64,000 bases of DNA from Eublepharis macularius (GCF_028583425.1 NC_072796.1:87881964-87945963), one strand, 5' to 3'. Positions 1 to 11,397 are shown, counted from the first letter of the stretch. The notes: generated by a model from the sequence alone, not told the origin. Program-made: numbers and translations.

Positions 1-1228
1 TACTGGTGAGCACCACTACAGAAAAAGTCTTGTCCTACTGTGTAGTGTGTGACTGAGCATTTCTTATAGTTTTCAATGAACTGCAGTCGTGTAGGTGGTG
101 ATCATAAATACTGTACTGAAGACAAGATTTTGACTTCCATCACTCCAACTAACGTACCTACTGTATTACATTCTTTTTGCTCTCCCTTATGACCCAAGCA
201 AAATCTTCCACAAGTACAACATGGCAGCTCTGTTCTTGCTGTGGCAAAACGTAGACATTAACTTGCACTTAATGAATAATTCTATTCAATTTATTCAGAT
301 TTGGCTGTCAGTTAATGAATTAGAAATGGGCTAATAACAAATTAAATGGCTGATGGCAAATATCAAAACCTTTACCAAAACCAAAAATTCCTCTCTCTCT
401 AGTCAAATGCAAAACCGCAGTGCCATCTAGTGGAAAATTCTTATGACTAATTTTGTCTTGTATTGTTGGATCTCTAGTTATTTTGCTTATGGGACCATTG
501 ATCAATGTGGCACTCTTGCATGTAGCATGCAAATGACTTCAAAAGGAAAAGTAATTTTGCGTTTACATTGATGAAATTGGGCAAATTTTCTTGTTGCCTT
601 TATCATAGAAAGTGTGTGTGTGTGGATAAGCCCTAAGAATATTCATGATCTGTTTTTAAAAGTAATGAACAATCTTGTTGCAAAGTATATGCAATGAATA
701 ATGTTATCTAAAGGTTAAATCACAAGAGAAAATCTGATAGATTAAAAAAATTCATAATGAGCATTAAATATAATATGAATTACCAAATGAAAAAAAAATT
801 AAAGATGCTTTTACATATTACTTTTTATAACATGGAGATTAATCACTGTGTTAAGAAATGTAGACTTTATTTATAAGTGATGGTAGATACTTTTTCACTG
901 TAGGAGAAGCAGCTTTGTGTATCTTTGAAGTAAGAAGAGAAGTAACTTATATATGTTAACCTTGTACTGTAATTTTAAGCAGATGTATTAAGGAACAAGT
1001 CCTATTGAACTCAACTGGATTTACTAGTGAGTTCAAATGCCTAAGATCATGTTGTTAGCACATATTTAAGAGTAGGAATTTATTTGATTCCAAAGGCCAC
1101 TAAAATAGTATTCGTCCTTATTTGTACTGAAAATAGATTACAATTTTAAGTAAAATTATTAACCAAATTTTTCATGGTGGTTAAAAAAAAACAGATTGCA
1201 AAGTTTGATTCGTGTGAGCTAGTGTAAA

Positions 1229-1853
1229 GTGATGAATGTTGGGGCAAAATATCTCAACTTCACATATACACTAATGGGATCCGAGCTGGCAGTGACAGAC
1301 CAAGATAGGGATCTTATGACAGTCATGGATAGCTTGATGAGAATGTTGACCTCGTGTGTGGCTGCTGTCAAAAAGGCAAATTCCATGTTGGCCATAATTA
1401 GAAAAGTAATAGAGAATAAAACTGCCTCTATCATACAGCCCTTTTATAAATCCATGGTGAAACCAGTTTGAAAACTGTGCACAGTACTGGTCACCCATCC
1501 ACTAAAGCTGAAGGGTGAGAGATTCAAGACAGACGAAACAAGAACTAAACTAGAACTAGTTAAAGTGTGGAACTCGCTGCCACAGGATGTGGCAATGACC
1601 ACCAGCATGGAAGGTTTTAAAAGGGGAGTGGACAAATTCATGAAGGACAGGGTAATCAATGGCTATTAGCCCTGATGGATTTCTACTCCATCCAGTACCG
1701 GAGGCAGTATGCCTCTTTCTATCTGTTGCTGGGGAGCATGGGCAAGAAGATGCTGTTGCAGTCACCCTGCTTGTGGGTGTCCTAGAGGCAGCTGGTCAGC
1801 CACTGTGGGAACAGAGTACTGGACTGGATGGGCTTTTGGTCTGATCCAACATA
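1229..1853 (+). mobile_element. CR1/L3-like non-LTR LINE, 3' fragment
   Basis: The frame from 1229 reads as the end of a CR1-type reverse transcriptase, with the recognisable AAVKKANSML block; the frame then breaks. Sequence 1558-1853 is a typical 3' end: a 'crippled' C-terminal stretch followed by the consensus-like tail ending near 'tggtctgatcc'. The same family occurs reversed at 24493-24930, whose 'gaacataagaaaag' start mirrors this 3' end. Copy is 5'-truncated and frameshifted. The clade name (CR1/L3) is from memory. Confidence 0.65.
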
Positions 1854-3136
1854 GTTCTTCTTAAGTACAAAATGATAGCAGAGATCTTAAACAATTTCTT
1901 ATGAATAGCTATTTTAGTTTAATGACAGTGCATACACCCTGCCTGTATACATGTACATCAGTTTGTAAGAAAGAGCCAACACATGTTCAGTTTATGAATG
2001 AAACTAGAGGCTAGTTGTAGCATAAGTACTTATTATTGAGAGCTACTATGACAGACAGAAGGCTGTTACCTAAAAGGTAAAACAGCTGTTTCACCCCTGA
2101 GCCTGTGGGAGTGCTACTCCAGCATCTGTCTGAGGAGGAATGAAATGTTGAAGGGACATGCAGCAGCAGTTCAGTTGGTGTCTGCCTCAGCAAAAGAGCA
2201 GATGGTATCACACAGATAGTATCAAGGGTTGGCTCCATCTGGTAATGTGGCAGAGTGGTTTAGCCTTGCCTGTGGGAGAAGACATAGTACCTATTCATGA
2301 AGCCTGTCTCTGGTGATGAGGAAACCTAGTGCTGTTCAGCCTGACTCTTGGAAAAGGACACTCTGGTGTGGGTAGAATCTTGTATGTGAGAGGACCCAGC
2401 CTGGTGGTTAGGCAGTAAACACCTGATTGTAACCGCAAGCATTAAAAGCAATTTAAATCACAACCCAAAGCCATAACTAGCTTAAATTTACATGCCTTGG
2501 CCAGGCTTTTCTTGTGACTGTCTGGGAACCTGGACTGCTGTTCTGTTCTCTAAAAAAAAAAATCTGTATATAAATAAATCTTTGTTGTTTTGTTGAACCT
2601 CTTGCTTCAGTCATCACTGTAGTCTTAAGGCACAATACAAAAATTACCTCACAACAGGAAAGGGGAAGGTTCACATTACCAAACAAATCTAGTTCTTTCA
2701 AATTATAGGAGACTGTGTGGGTTTCCTCCATTGAAAGAAGTGGCCTGTCACAACTGCCAAACAAAGTAGACACAGTTTTCAGTAGTGGCACTTACTAAGG
2801 TTTGCATTGTAACATTCTTATGTTAGTTAAAATAGGTATTTGGTGAAATGTCTGAAACAAAAGAAAATCACACTTTAGTAATACGTAGCAAAAAGAAGTC
2901 TTCATAGTAAGTACTTTCTTGTACTTAGTGTGGTTTTTAAAGAATAAATTGCAAACAAATTCATCACGTTTAAAAGTTCTTTACTATGTCAGATTTAACA
3001 ACTCTGAAAAGCCTTCTGGGATGCCTACCTTATAACACAGTTCACTGCTCATCAAGTACATCCTATGTTATTTTTATGCTAAATAGAAAAGAGTCCAGTA
3101 GCACCTTTAAGACTAACCAACTTTACTGTAGCATAA

Positions 3137-3175
3137 GCTTTCGAGAATCACAGTTCTCTTAGTCAGATGCATGAA
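3137..3175 (-). ncRNA. Degenerate hammerhead-ribozyme-like motif (left PLE arm)
   Basis: Read on the minus strand, the arm has the hammerhead layout: a CUGANGA-like box, an AGAGAA/UUCUC stem II and a GAAA box followed by GCUUAUGC. In this copy the first core box reads CUGACUA instead of CUGAUGA, while the GAAA box is intact. Hammerhead motifs in PLE pseudo-LTRs are an established observation. Cleavage activity is unlikely here because of the core change. Confidence 0.55.
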
Positions 3176-3318
3176 GGGTAAGAAGAAACTGGTCAGATAT
3201 ATAGGTGGAGAGGGGAGGGAGAAGTAGATGCAATCAGTAGCTTCTGATAAAGGGATCCATTTGTGTCCATTTATTCTTTTGCGCAGAGGTTGGCTAGTTT
3301 GTCTAATGTACAGAGCAG

Positions 3319-3543
3319 ATGGACACAAATCTGACATTAAAAATGACAACGTCCAGAAACCAGTGGGAGAACAATCTATCAGGACATTCCATCAAGGACT
3401 TAAAGGTTACTGTAGTTCAACAGAAACCTTTCAAAAACAGAATCCAACGGGAAGCTGCTGAATTGGAATTCATATGTAAATTTGACTCAGTCAGGCTTGG
3501 ATTGAATAGAAACTATGAAGGGTTATCTCATTATCAGAAGTAA
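3319..3543 (+). pseudogene. PLE GIY-YIG endonuclease C-terminal remnant
   Basis: Two overlapping frames (3228-3461 and 3319-3543) each carry half of a conserved block. The first has GHKSDIKN and KPVGEQ. The second has GHSIKDLKVTVVQQ, then REAAEL and the terminal DSVRLGLNRN. In PLEs this region is the end of the GIY-YIG nuclease domain that follows the reverse transcriptase. A frameshift near 3380 separates the halves, and the GIY and YIG motifs themselves are missing. It is a dead remnant that identifies the family. Confidence 0.65.
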
Positions 3544-3657
3544 CTGATTTCATTATCAGAAGCCAACTGATCCCATTATCAGAAGCTACTGATTGCATCT
3601 ACTCCCCCATTCCCTCTCCACCTATATATCTGACCAGTTTCTTCTTACCCTCCATGC

Positions 3658-3705
3658 ATCTGATGAAGAGAACTGTGATTCTCAAAAGCTTATGCTACAG
3701 TAAAG
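3658..3705 (+). ncRNA. Degenerate hammerhead-ribozyme-like motif (right PLE arm)
   Basis: Contains an exact CTGATGA core box, a stem II of AGAGAA paired with TTCTC around a short loop, then AAAA where the consensus has GAAA, followed by GCTTATGC. The G-to-A change is at the position equivalent to catalytic G12, so cleavage should be lost. It complements the left arm, which keeps GAAA but has lost CTGATGA. Confidence 0.6.
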
Positions 3706-3713
3706 TTGGTTAG

Positions 3714-3750
3714 TCTACGTGCTACGTGCTACGTGCTACGTGCTAGGTGC
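3714..3750 (+). repeat. Heptamer microsatellite (tacgtgc)n inside PLE arm
   Basis: Four to five near-perfect copies of tacgtgc replace the usual 'cttaaaggtgctac' junction seen in the other arm, so this is a local expansion that arose after or during insertion. Confidence 0.8.
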
Positions 3751-4964
3751 TACTGGACTCTTTCCTATTTTGCTACTACAGACTAACACGGCTAACTCCT
3801 CTGGATCTATTTTTATGCTAGAGTGCCTTCCAAAAAATATGGCATATGCACAACCAGCAAAAGTCTCTGAACAGAGATCTTCTGAAGAATCTTATACTGA
3901 CATTTTTTATCCTTAAAACACAAATAACACCTTAGTAATGCTTTAGGTTCATTACTGGTATGTACACAAGTAAATACTATCACAGAATCTTTGCTTCCAT
4001 TCTAAGCCTTTATTAAAACATAATTATTCTGCATTCTTAATATTGGCTAAATCAACAGAACTTCATACCATCTATCATTACACATAGATCAATAAAGGAA
4101 AGCAGCTACATGACTCCATAAAGTTTCTTTCCTTAAAGAGAAGCAGGTTACAAACTCCTTACTTGTGACCTGCTTCCAAGTAGGTCACAAGGTTGTTAGA
4201 ATCATGTCTTAACAATAGCTAACTGTTCTACTTCATAAGGGTGCACATGCTTGGCTAACTCACTCTCTTAACTTCAAATGCCATACAAGGTTATCAGTAC
4301 TTCAAATGTCATCATCATCTTCTTTTTTAAAATTTCTGTTTATTCAGACAAACTAATTAAAAGGTACAAACATGGGGCGTATGTTTACATGACATTATAA
4401 CAAACATATATATTAAAAGAGTAGGAATGTGTTCTCTTTCTGCTACACAGAAAGCTCCAAAGCTTTTATATATACAAAAGTTGTACAATTTGATGTCCTA
4501 AGGTACAAAAAGTTCCTTAGGACAAGAGGTCAATCCTTGTGTGGATGGAAGCATGAGCTAGGTTGTGCTTCCATCCTCACAAGTATTGAAGGTTGGATTC
4601 TATAATGTTGTAGAAAGAATATCTTTTGTAACAATAATTTTGTCCTTACATATCTGCCTGTACATTTATACTTATGTCATAGATATTCAAGTGTTGGTAC
4701 AAGTAAACCTAGTGCTTTTACTTTAAGTACCTAGCACAAGCTGTAACATCTGAGCTGGGCTTTTGGTTTCCCTTCCCTTCCAAGTATAAAACTTGGCTGG
4801 GGCTATTAAGTGCAGGTGGAAGGGCAATACTGCAAGTGCTTTTCGACCATGGTTCACACCTTTCCTGAACTAACTTAAGCTGTACTAGTTTTTTAAAAAA
4901 ATAATTATTTTTTTCTGTGTGCCATTTTGGGTCACTTTGAAGAGAAAAGGGAGGAATGAATGTT

Positions 4965-5050
4965 AGTGCAATCCTAAAGAGAGTTACACCAGACTAAGCC
5001 CATTGATTTCAATGAGCTTAAACTGGTATAACTCTCTTTAGGATTGCACT
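4965..5050. repeat. 86-bp near-perfect palindrome (foldback/MITE-like)
   Basis: The sequence from agtgcaatcc to ggattgcact is self-complementary along its full length, with the axis at 'cattga/tttcaatg'. It resembles a short dispersed foldback element I associate with squamates. A half-copy ('tttaggattgca') recurs at about 60995-61015. Confidence 0.6.
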
Positions 5051-5482
5051 GTAAGTAAGAAAGTCCTAAAATGTTCTGCAGTGTCTGACAGATCTGAAAC
5101 CTTTCTCATGATGCCCCGTCTTGTCTAGTTATACTACAATCCTATCAAAATAGCATGTATGAAAGTCAAATTTCCCTCTTGGTAATTCCTGTTCAGATCT
5201 CTCCAGTGGATCCCTCATTCTGTTTAATTGCTGATAAGTTCACAAATTAAAATAAAATGTATTTTGGGCTTACATGCTGCTTTTGCATTATGCAGTCAAG
5301 CAGCATTCCTCATTCATCACCAGAGTAGGCAGCCAATCAGTAGCCATTGTTGGCACATGCTTAGAACTAATTGGATTCCTGGTGAAGTCACTAAATGAAG
5401 AGACGGGTATGTATTATTTATAGTCAGAAGCCAGCCTGTAGAAGCTGATCATAACTAGCCTATCACTCATCCCTTGGATTGC

Positions 5483-5756
5483 CAGTTCCCCACTGGGAGC
5501 GGGGGATCCCCCACTCCCACCCACCCCCCATCCCCTGCGCCCGCTTACCTGGCCAGTGCGGCATGCACAGGCCTCCTGGGGGCATGCTCCCGAGCAGTGT
5601 GGCATGCTCCCATGGGCCTGATCCAGCCTGGATCTGGCCCGAATCAGGCTGGATTGGGCTGCTGCAGAGCAGGGGCACATGCACAAAAAACAACAAAGCA
5701 GGTAGGTGCTGGGTCCCCCACCTCCCACCAGGAGGCCAGGGGGACCTGGCAACCCT
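5483..5756. mobile_element. Nonautonomous hAT-like element, GC-rich (gttgccag family), older copy
   Basis: Ends in inverted motifs ttggattgccag and ctggcaacccta and is closely related to the element at 23407-23944: shared 'acttacctggccag', 'gatccagcctggat' and 'gtaggtgctgggtcccc' blocks. Flanks ctcatccc and cccatttc match at 5 of 8 positions, consistent with a decayed 8-bp target duplication. The left limit may lie slightly further out, near 5476. The long open frames across it reflect base composition and are not genes. Confidence 0.6.
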
Positions 5757-6596
5757 ACCCATTTCCTATTCCCTGAGTGCATCTTCTGGCATACTGCCCA
5801 AACCTCCTACTTGAACAGTAGCATAATACAATTTCTTATAATCCTGCATTTTATGGAGTCCTTGTTTTTGGCTCAATAATCTGATTAATCAGGTTTTTTG
5901 CTGTTCCTGGAAACGTGTCTGATTACGCATGTTGCCATCAAATGGCACCCTGGTGTAAGGTATGGATGATTGTGACAATAGCAGCAAGCAGTTGCTTGTG
6001 AATGCTCTGAAAACTGTTCAAAATCTTCCTTCTCTCTTTTCATGGATTGATTCCAAAATGCTGTGTGGGCAGTTAAAAGGACCAGAAGGTCTCATATTCA
6101 GTCCCTGGTGCCTCCAGTTAAAAGGACCATATTTTCATCCCATTTATTTCCCAACCTTTCCACTACCTTTCAACACTATCCTTGCATTTTCATATCCTCT
6201 ATAAAAGTTGTTCCAAATTAAAAATATGGACTTTAAAAAAAAAGCCTTCTACATATTTAGCCACCATTCATATATCCACACACATGACAATGATATAATC
6301 AAATAAACAGGAAGGCCCAATCAAAGAAAAAAGAGGAATTAAAAACAAGGAGTTATGAATAATGAAAAACACAAGTAGAAAAAATAAAAGGATAAAAGAA
6401 AAAATACTAGACCATTTTCAATTAATATTTTTACATTGGATATTTTTCTTTATAACTTTCTTCCAGGTGTTGATTTTATATGCTGCTGTTTCTTTGCCTG
6501 CTAGGATCACTAACTTTATGATCTACATACCTATGACTGATTCAGCATTTTCTTCCCATTCAAGCAGCTCCTGTCTAGTAATGGTTCTATGCATGG

Positions 6597-6775
6597 CTCC
6601 TAATTATAAATACATTAAGTGTCCTTATACTGAGTTAGACCATTTGTCTATCCAAGTCAGTATCATCTGCTCTGGCTGGCAGCAGCTCTTCAGATTCTCA
6701 AGTAGAGGTCTTTCACATCTTTTTGAACCTTTTATAAGAGATCTCAAACCCACATCTTTGCCCATATCCCCTTAA
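6597..6775. repeat. Dispersed repeat fragment, LINE/SINE 3'-end-like
   Basis: The stretch 'gagttagaccatttgtctatcc...ctggctggcagcagctc' resembles a repeat end I associate with many squamate loci. The class is uncertain and no target duplication was found. Confidence 0.35.
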
Positions 6776-6841
6776 ATATATCTTTCTTTCATGATAAATC
6801 AGACACTATCAATATAGCTTTTATATTAATAACCAAGTGGC

Positions 6842-7126
6842 CCTGAACTGTAGATACTGGAGGCATGAACAAACATGCCTACACACCTGATCTTCCTGCA
6901 CACCTGAAAAAATGCCCCAGGTTTGCAGAAAAATCTCAAATGTATATATATAAATATGGGGGGGGGGGTAAAAAACACAAAATGATAAAAGGAACACCTG
7001 TAGCTTTAACCAGATGTCTTCAATGGTTGTTCCTAGACAACTATAGCAGTTTAGCTTCAGCAGTTTAGCTAGTATTTCAGGCTTGGTTTCTTTCAGTAAA
7101 AGGCAGGAGAAAGGGGCAGGCAGGGC
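6842..7126 (+). repeat. Composite unit, module X copy 1 (left part)
   Basis: Matches module X at 10965-11395 and 25200-25560: shared 'tttgcagaaaaatct', 'tgataaaagga', 'gcctgtagctttaacc', 'ggttgttgctaggcaac'-like and 'ttctgtcagtaaaaggcag' blocks. It is interrupted by the LINE at 7127-10215; the remainder of X1 continues at 10216-10325. Confidence 0.65.
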
Positions 7127-7415
7127 CCTTTTTTAAATTTATTTATTTATTTGTTTGTTTATTTATTTTGACTTATATCCCACCTTCCCCATGAATGGGC
7201 TCAGGGCGGCTCACATCATCATTAAATCACAATAAATTAATAGTCAATTTTAAAAACAGATTTAAAAACTTACATTAAAATACTCTGGTGCCATTATACA
7301 TAGACTACTTTGGATACTAATAAAAGGTCATAGCTGTGGGTAAAACGCATAGCCAAGGGTAGTCATAGAAGAGGTAGCGATCTTAGATAGGATAAGGGGG
7401 GACACCCATTGGTCC

Positions 7416-9016
7416 TCAACCAAAGGTCTGGTGGAACATCTCCGTTTTACAGGCACTGCGGAACTGTAATAGGTCCCGCAGAGCCCAGATCTCCAGTGGG
7501 AGAGTGTTCCACCAGGCTGGGGCCAGAGCAGAAAAAGCCCTGGCCCTGGTGGAGGCCAGCCAGATGTCCCTTGGGCCGGGGACCACCAGGAGTTGTTTAT
7601 CTGCAGAGCGGAGCGCCCTGCAAGGGACATAATGGGAGAGGCAGTCCCGCAGGTATGCCAATCCCAGTCTGTGGAGGGCTTTAAACACCAAAGTTAACAC
7701 CTTGAACCGGATCCGGAACTCCACTGGAAGCCAGTGCAGCTGGCACAGCACAGGATGGATATGCACTCGAGCAGGTGTTCCTGTAAGGACGCGTGCTGCT
7801 GCATTCTGGACCAGCTGCAGCTTCTGGGTCAGGCCCAAGGGCAGCCCAGTGTAGAGTGAGTTGCAGTAATCTAGCCTGGAGGTGACCGTTGCATGCATTA
7901 CTGTGGCCAGATCCTGAGATGAGAGATAGGGTGCCAGTTGCCTGGCCTGTCGAAGGTGAAAAAAGGCAGACCTGGCAATGGTCATGACCTGGGCCTCCAT
8001 TGAAAGTGTGGCATCCAAGGTCACACCCAGGCTTCTCACCATCAACGAAGGCTTCAGTTGTATCCCACTGAGGGCTGGGAGCCGGGTCCCCAACCCCATT
8101 GCTCCACAACCCAGACACAGAACCTCCGTCTTCAGGGGATTCAATTTCAGGCGACTCTGATGTAACCATACTGTTACAGCCTCAAGACCCTTGGCCAAGG
8201 AATCAAGTCAGACTGGTCATCCATCAACAGATAGAGCTGGGTGTCATCCGTATACTGGTGACATCCCAGCCCAAAATTGCGGGCTACCTGGGCAAGGGGG
8301 CGCATATAGAAGTTGAATAGCATTGGGGAAAGAATTTCCCCCTGAGGGAGGCTGCACACCAAGGAATGGCGGGTGGACATCTGTTCCCCAAGTGCCAACC
8401 TCTGTCCCCGACTGTGGAGGAAGGAGTTCAGCCATTGAAGGACTGTCCCACAAATCCCTATGTCGGTGAGGCAGTGGGTCAAGAGATCATGATTGACCGT
8501 GTCGAATGCTGCTGTAAGATCTAAAAGTATAAGCAGTGCCGACCCACCCCGATCCAGGTGCCGCCGCAGATCATCTTTGAGGGCGACCAGAGCTGTCTCC
8601 ATACCATGGCTGGGCCTGAAGCCAGACTGGAATGGGTCCAAGATAGATGCATCATCCAAATATACCTGTAACTGTCCTGCTACCGCCCTCTCAATTACCT
8701 TACCCAGGAATGGAAGATTTGAAACTGAGTGGTAATTGGCTGGATCAACAGGATCCAATGATGGTTTCTTTAATAAGGGGCGCACCACTGCCTCCTTCAA
8801 TGAGTCTGGGAAAACCCCAGAACACAGGGAAAGATTATTGATGTCAGCTAGCAGGACCCAAATCCCAGCACTGCCAGTTTTCACCAGCCATGATGGGCAC
8901 AGGTCCAGTGGGCATGTGGTAGGTTTCACAGCATGCAAGACCCTGTCTACCTCTTCCTGGGAGAGTGGTCTGAACTGATCTAATGTCAACCCTGAAGATG
9001 GCCAAGGGGCCTCCAC
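7416..9016 (-). pseudogene. L2-like reverse transcriptase (ORF2) with frameshift
   Basis: Two overlapping frames (9016-8174 and 8198-7416) cover RT fingers, palm and thumb plus the C-terminal region. The palm motif is YTDD, with both catalytic aspartates present. The frameshift lies between 8174 and 8198, just downstream of the catalytic box. The protein would reverse-transcribe its own RNA at a nicked target (target-primed reverse transcription). As it stands it cannot be made as one chain. Confidence 0.75.
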
Positions 9017-9627
9017 TTCACATACTGCAACAACCGTGGTGGACAGGTCCTGGTGAAGTGACAGGATCTTATCTGCAAAATAGTCTCCAAAAGCCTCTCA
9101 GCTTATTGTCGAATTCACATTTTTTGTCCCATGAGTAAGGGACGTTAAAGCCCAAATCACTCTGGAAAGTTGTGCTGGGCAAAAACTGGCAGACGCAATG
9201 GAGGCTGCATAGTAATCTCTCTTTGCAGCTTTCACTGCCACCTCATAGGCCTTCATAAATGTCCTATAAGATGTTCTTGTCACTTTGTCATGGAGTCGCC
9301 ACCACACTCTCTAGCCGTCTCAGCTCCTGTTTCATCTGTCGTAGCTCCTCAGTATACCAGGGAGGTATTCTAGTTGGGGGCGGAAAGGGCGATGGGGAGC
9401 AATCTCGTCGATGGCATCAGAGAGATGGGCATTCCAGTCTTCTATCAGCTCATCCAACAAGCTGCCAGGGGGCATTGAATCCCGCAGAACATTCTGGAAT
9501 CCAGTTGGATCCATTTGACTCCATGGGCGAGCATAAATCAGGTCATTGCCCAAGCAGGGGGGGGGGGGTTGCGGTGCCCAGATGAGCCCTCAGGATGAGG
9601 TGGTCTGACCATGGCACTACTATAGGT

Positions 9628-10005
9628 TCATCCAGATCCACCTGTATCCCAACCCCAAAGATTAGGTCCAGCGTGTCCTGCTCTATGTGTGGGCACCGAT
9701 ACAAACTGGAAGAGTCCTAATGCCGCCATGGAAGCTATCAGGTCCATGGCCTGTGAGGAGGCAGCAGCATCGGTATGAACATTGAAGTCTCTCAGGACCA
9801 AAAGCCAGGGATACTCCAAGGCCCAGCCAGCTACTGCCTCCAACTGGCCAGGCCAGGCATCTGCAGGTGTGCTGGGTGATCGGTACTCCAAACAGATGGC
9901 TATACTCTCCTTGGCATCCCACACCAGGCCCACACAGTCAATACCAGCAATCTTTGGTGTAGGGAGAGGCCTGATGGAGAAAGACTCTCGAACGAGCATC
10001 GCCAC
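9628..10005 (-). pseudogene. APE-type endonuclease remnant of the same LINE
   Basis: A 125-codon frame contains ICLEYRSPS and the LVLRDFNVHTD motif, equivalent to the GDFNAH box of LINE apurinic-like endonucleases; the usual GDFN reads RDFN. The N-terminal part of the domain continues toward 10200 in other frames. It lies upstream of the RT in the same orientation, as expected for the clade. Confidence 0.6.
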
Positions 10006-10330
10006 CCCACCCCACCCCCGGCCACTGTCCCGTGACTGATGAAGGACCGAGAAACCCAGAGCAGGGGGTTAGCTCTTTCAGGGTGACAGTTTCTCATTCT
10101 CATACCCAGGTCTCAGTCACGCACACCAGGTCCATCTCTTCCATTGCAAAATATTGCTGGAGGGTTGCGGTCTTATTATTAATGGACCTGGCATTGCACA
10201 ACAGCAGTTGCGGCCTTTCAAATAGGAATCATAGAGGCCAGGTCCAGAAACAACCACTGAATGACTTGATAGCCCATGACTTGGATGACTAACCAATACC
10301 TGTCTGCTTGTACCCAACCCCTACAGAAGC

Positions 10331-10545
10331 CATTATGGTATAGTGGTTAGAGTTTCAGAGTTGGATGTGGAAGACTGAAATCACCACTCTGCTGTCAAAG
10401 CTCACTGGGTGACTTTGATCTAGTCACACATTCTCAGCCTAACCTACCTTTCTGGGTTGTTGTAAGGATAATATGGAGGTAAGCTGCCTTGAATCGCCAT
10501 TGTGGAGAAAATCAGTATATAAATGAAATAAATTAATAAATATAG
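10331..10545 (+). mobile_element. Sauria-type tRNA-derived SINE, copy 1
   Basis: Has the tRNA-like head 'tatagtggttagagtttcag', the 'ccactctgctg' segment, the 'tcagcctaacctacct' core and a tail ending in 'atataaatgaaataaat'. This matches the Sauria SINE layout as I know it. It sits between module X and module Y of the composite unit. Confidence 0.75.
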
Positions 10546-10964
10546 ATAAAGATGGGTGGCAGATAAAAGGTAGGTTATTTAGTGGGTTTGAAGGAAAGAA
10601 GAACATAGGGAAAGATGACCATATGGAGACTGCCAGGATTGGGGGCGGGGGAGAAAATAGTGTCGGGGAGAAGAACAAGGGGGAAGTGAAATACCCCCTG
10701 CAAGTCCTTGAAGGCTCCCCACCATGCACCTGGGCCTGGCTCAGACGGCACCACGCAATTGGGCCATAGGGGAAAGATTGTCCGATGGGGATGGGGAAAG
10801 GTAAAAAAAGGACAGCAGACAAAGGTGGTTGGGAAGGAGAGAAGGAAACAAGAAAGGGGGAGGGGCATTGGGGGAAGCGAAGGGAAAGAGGACATGGTGG
10901 AGGGAGGGAATGAGATGTCCCTCCCCCGCAAATCCTTGCAGGTCCTCCACTTGTTTAATTCTAA
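10546..10964 (+). repeat. Composite unit, module Y copy 1
   Basis: Purine-rich block after the SINE: 'gatggg..agataaaaggtag', a 'gactgccaggatt' segment, 'cccctgcaagtcctt', then 'agggaaagaggacatggtg'. The same order is found after the SINE at 25796. It leads directly into module X2, showing a head-to-tail arrangement. Confidence 0.6.
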
Positions 10965-11395
10965 TTCTCAATATGACCACATCTGTGGATACTTAAATCT
11001 AGAGACTGAAGCCATGAATAGACAAGACAGATCTTTCTACAAACCTGAAAAAAACCCAAGTTTGCAGAAAAATCTGAAATCTTTAAAAAGAATGGGGAAT
11101 TGCAAACCCCCAAAATAACAGAAGGAGCTGACCTGTAGTTCTAAGAAATGAATGCCCTCAGTGGTTGTTGCAAGATAATCACAACAGAATTGCCAGCCTT
11201 CAAGCTTTGGTTCTGTCAGGAAAAGGCAAGGGGTGGGTGTAGGGCCCTTTCCAGGGCTGTTTTCACCCTTAAGAGAAGTTTAATCAGGGCCAGGCCCAAC
11301 AGCAACCACCAGATGACTTGCTACCATGTGACTTGCATGAGCTACTCAGAACTGGCTGTTTGGTACTCTTCAACAGTAGCCACCCCATGAAAATG
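10965..11395 (+). repeat. Composite unit, module X copy 2
   Basis: The most complete X module: 'atctgtggatacttaaatct', 'tttgcagaaaaatctgaaat', 'tgaatgccctcagtggttg', 'ggccaggcccaacagcaacc', 'gacttgctaccatgtgactt'. It runs straight into the SINE at 11398. Confidence 0.65.
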
Positions 11396-11397
11396 AA

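Larger units (their letters stand above)
3082..3808 (+). mobile_element. Penelope-like element (PLE) insertion with inverted terminal arms
   Basis: The left part (about 3088-3256) is the reverse complement of the right part (about 3565-3778). Between them lies a remnant of the PLE C-terminal GIY-YIG endonuclease. The right arm has the PLE pseudo-LTR signature: a hammerhead-like core followed by 'gcttatgctac' and 'ctactggactcttt'. An inverted 5' segment is common in PLE insertions and could arise by twin priming. The heptamer tacgtgc is expanded within the right arm (3714-3750). The element is nonfunctional. Confidence 0.75.
3070..3820. repeat. 12-bp target-site duplication bracketing the PLE insertion
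   Basis: The sequence atttttatgcta occurs at 3070-3081 and again at 3809-3820, exactly flanking the Penelope-like insertion. This fixes its ends and shows that the whole inverted structure between them inserted as a single event. Confidence 0.8.
7127..10215 (-). mobile_element. L2/CR1-clade non-LTR retrotransposon, about 3.1 kb, nearly full ORF2
   Basis: In element orientation: endonuclease remnant (10005-9628, with RDFNVH where the APE endonuclease consensus is GDFN.H), linker frames (9553-9332, 9307-9098), reverse transcriptase (9016-8174: YHSVSNLPFLGKVIER, FQSGFRPSHG, DLTAAFDTVNHD, the CHQYTDDTQLY catalytic box) and C-terminal domain (8198-7416: RLDYCNSLYTGLP, LHWLPVEFRI, RARAFSALAPAWWN). 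The 3' tail at 7127-7170 is an attta-rich run after 'gccctgagcccatt'. Frames are broken at about 8190, near 9320 and elsewhere. It inserted into module X1, whose two halves lie on either side. Related copies: 14256-15239 and 32870-34165. Confidence 0.8.

Noticed and set aside
2230-2290. tRNA-like start 'gtggcagagtggtttagcc'
   Set aside because: Resembles an A-box region but no cloverleaf or B box follows at the right distance.
5414-5814. Open frames of 99-122 codons on both strands
   Set aside because: They lie across a GC-rich hAT-like element and are compositional.
10439-11118. Open frames in the purine-rich module Y
   Set aside because: Low-complexity Gly/Arg/Glu or Pro/Phe/Leu translation of a repeat, present on both strands.
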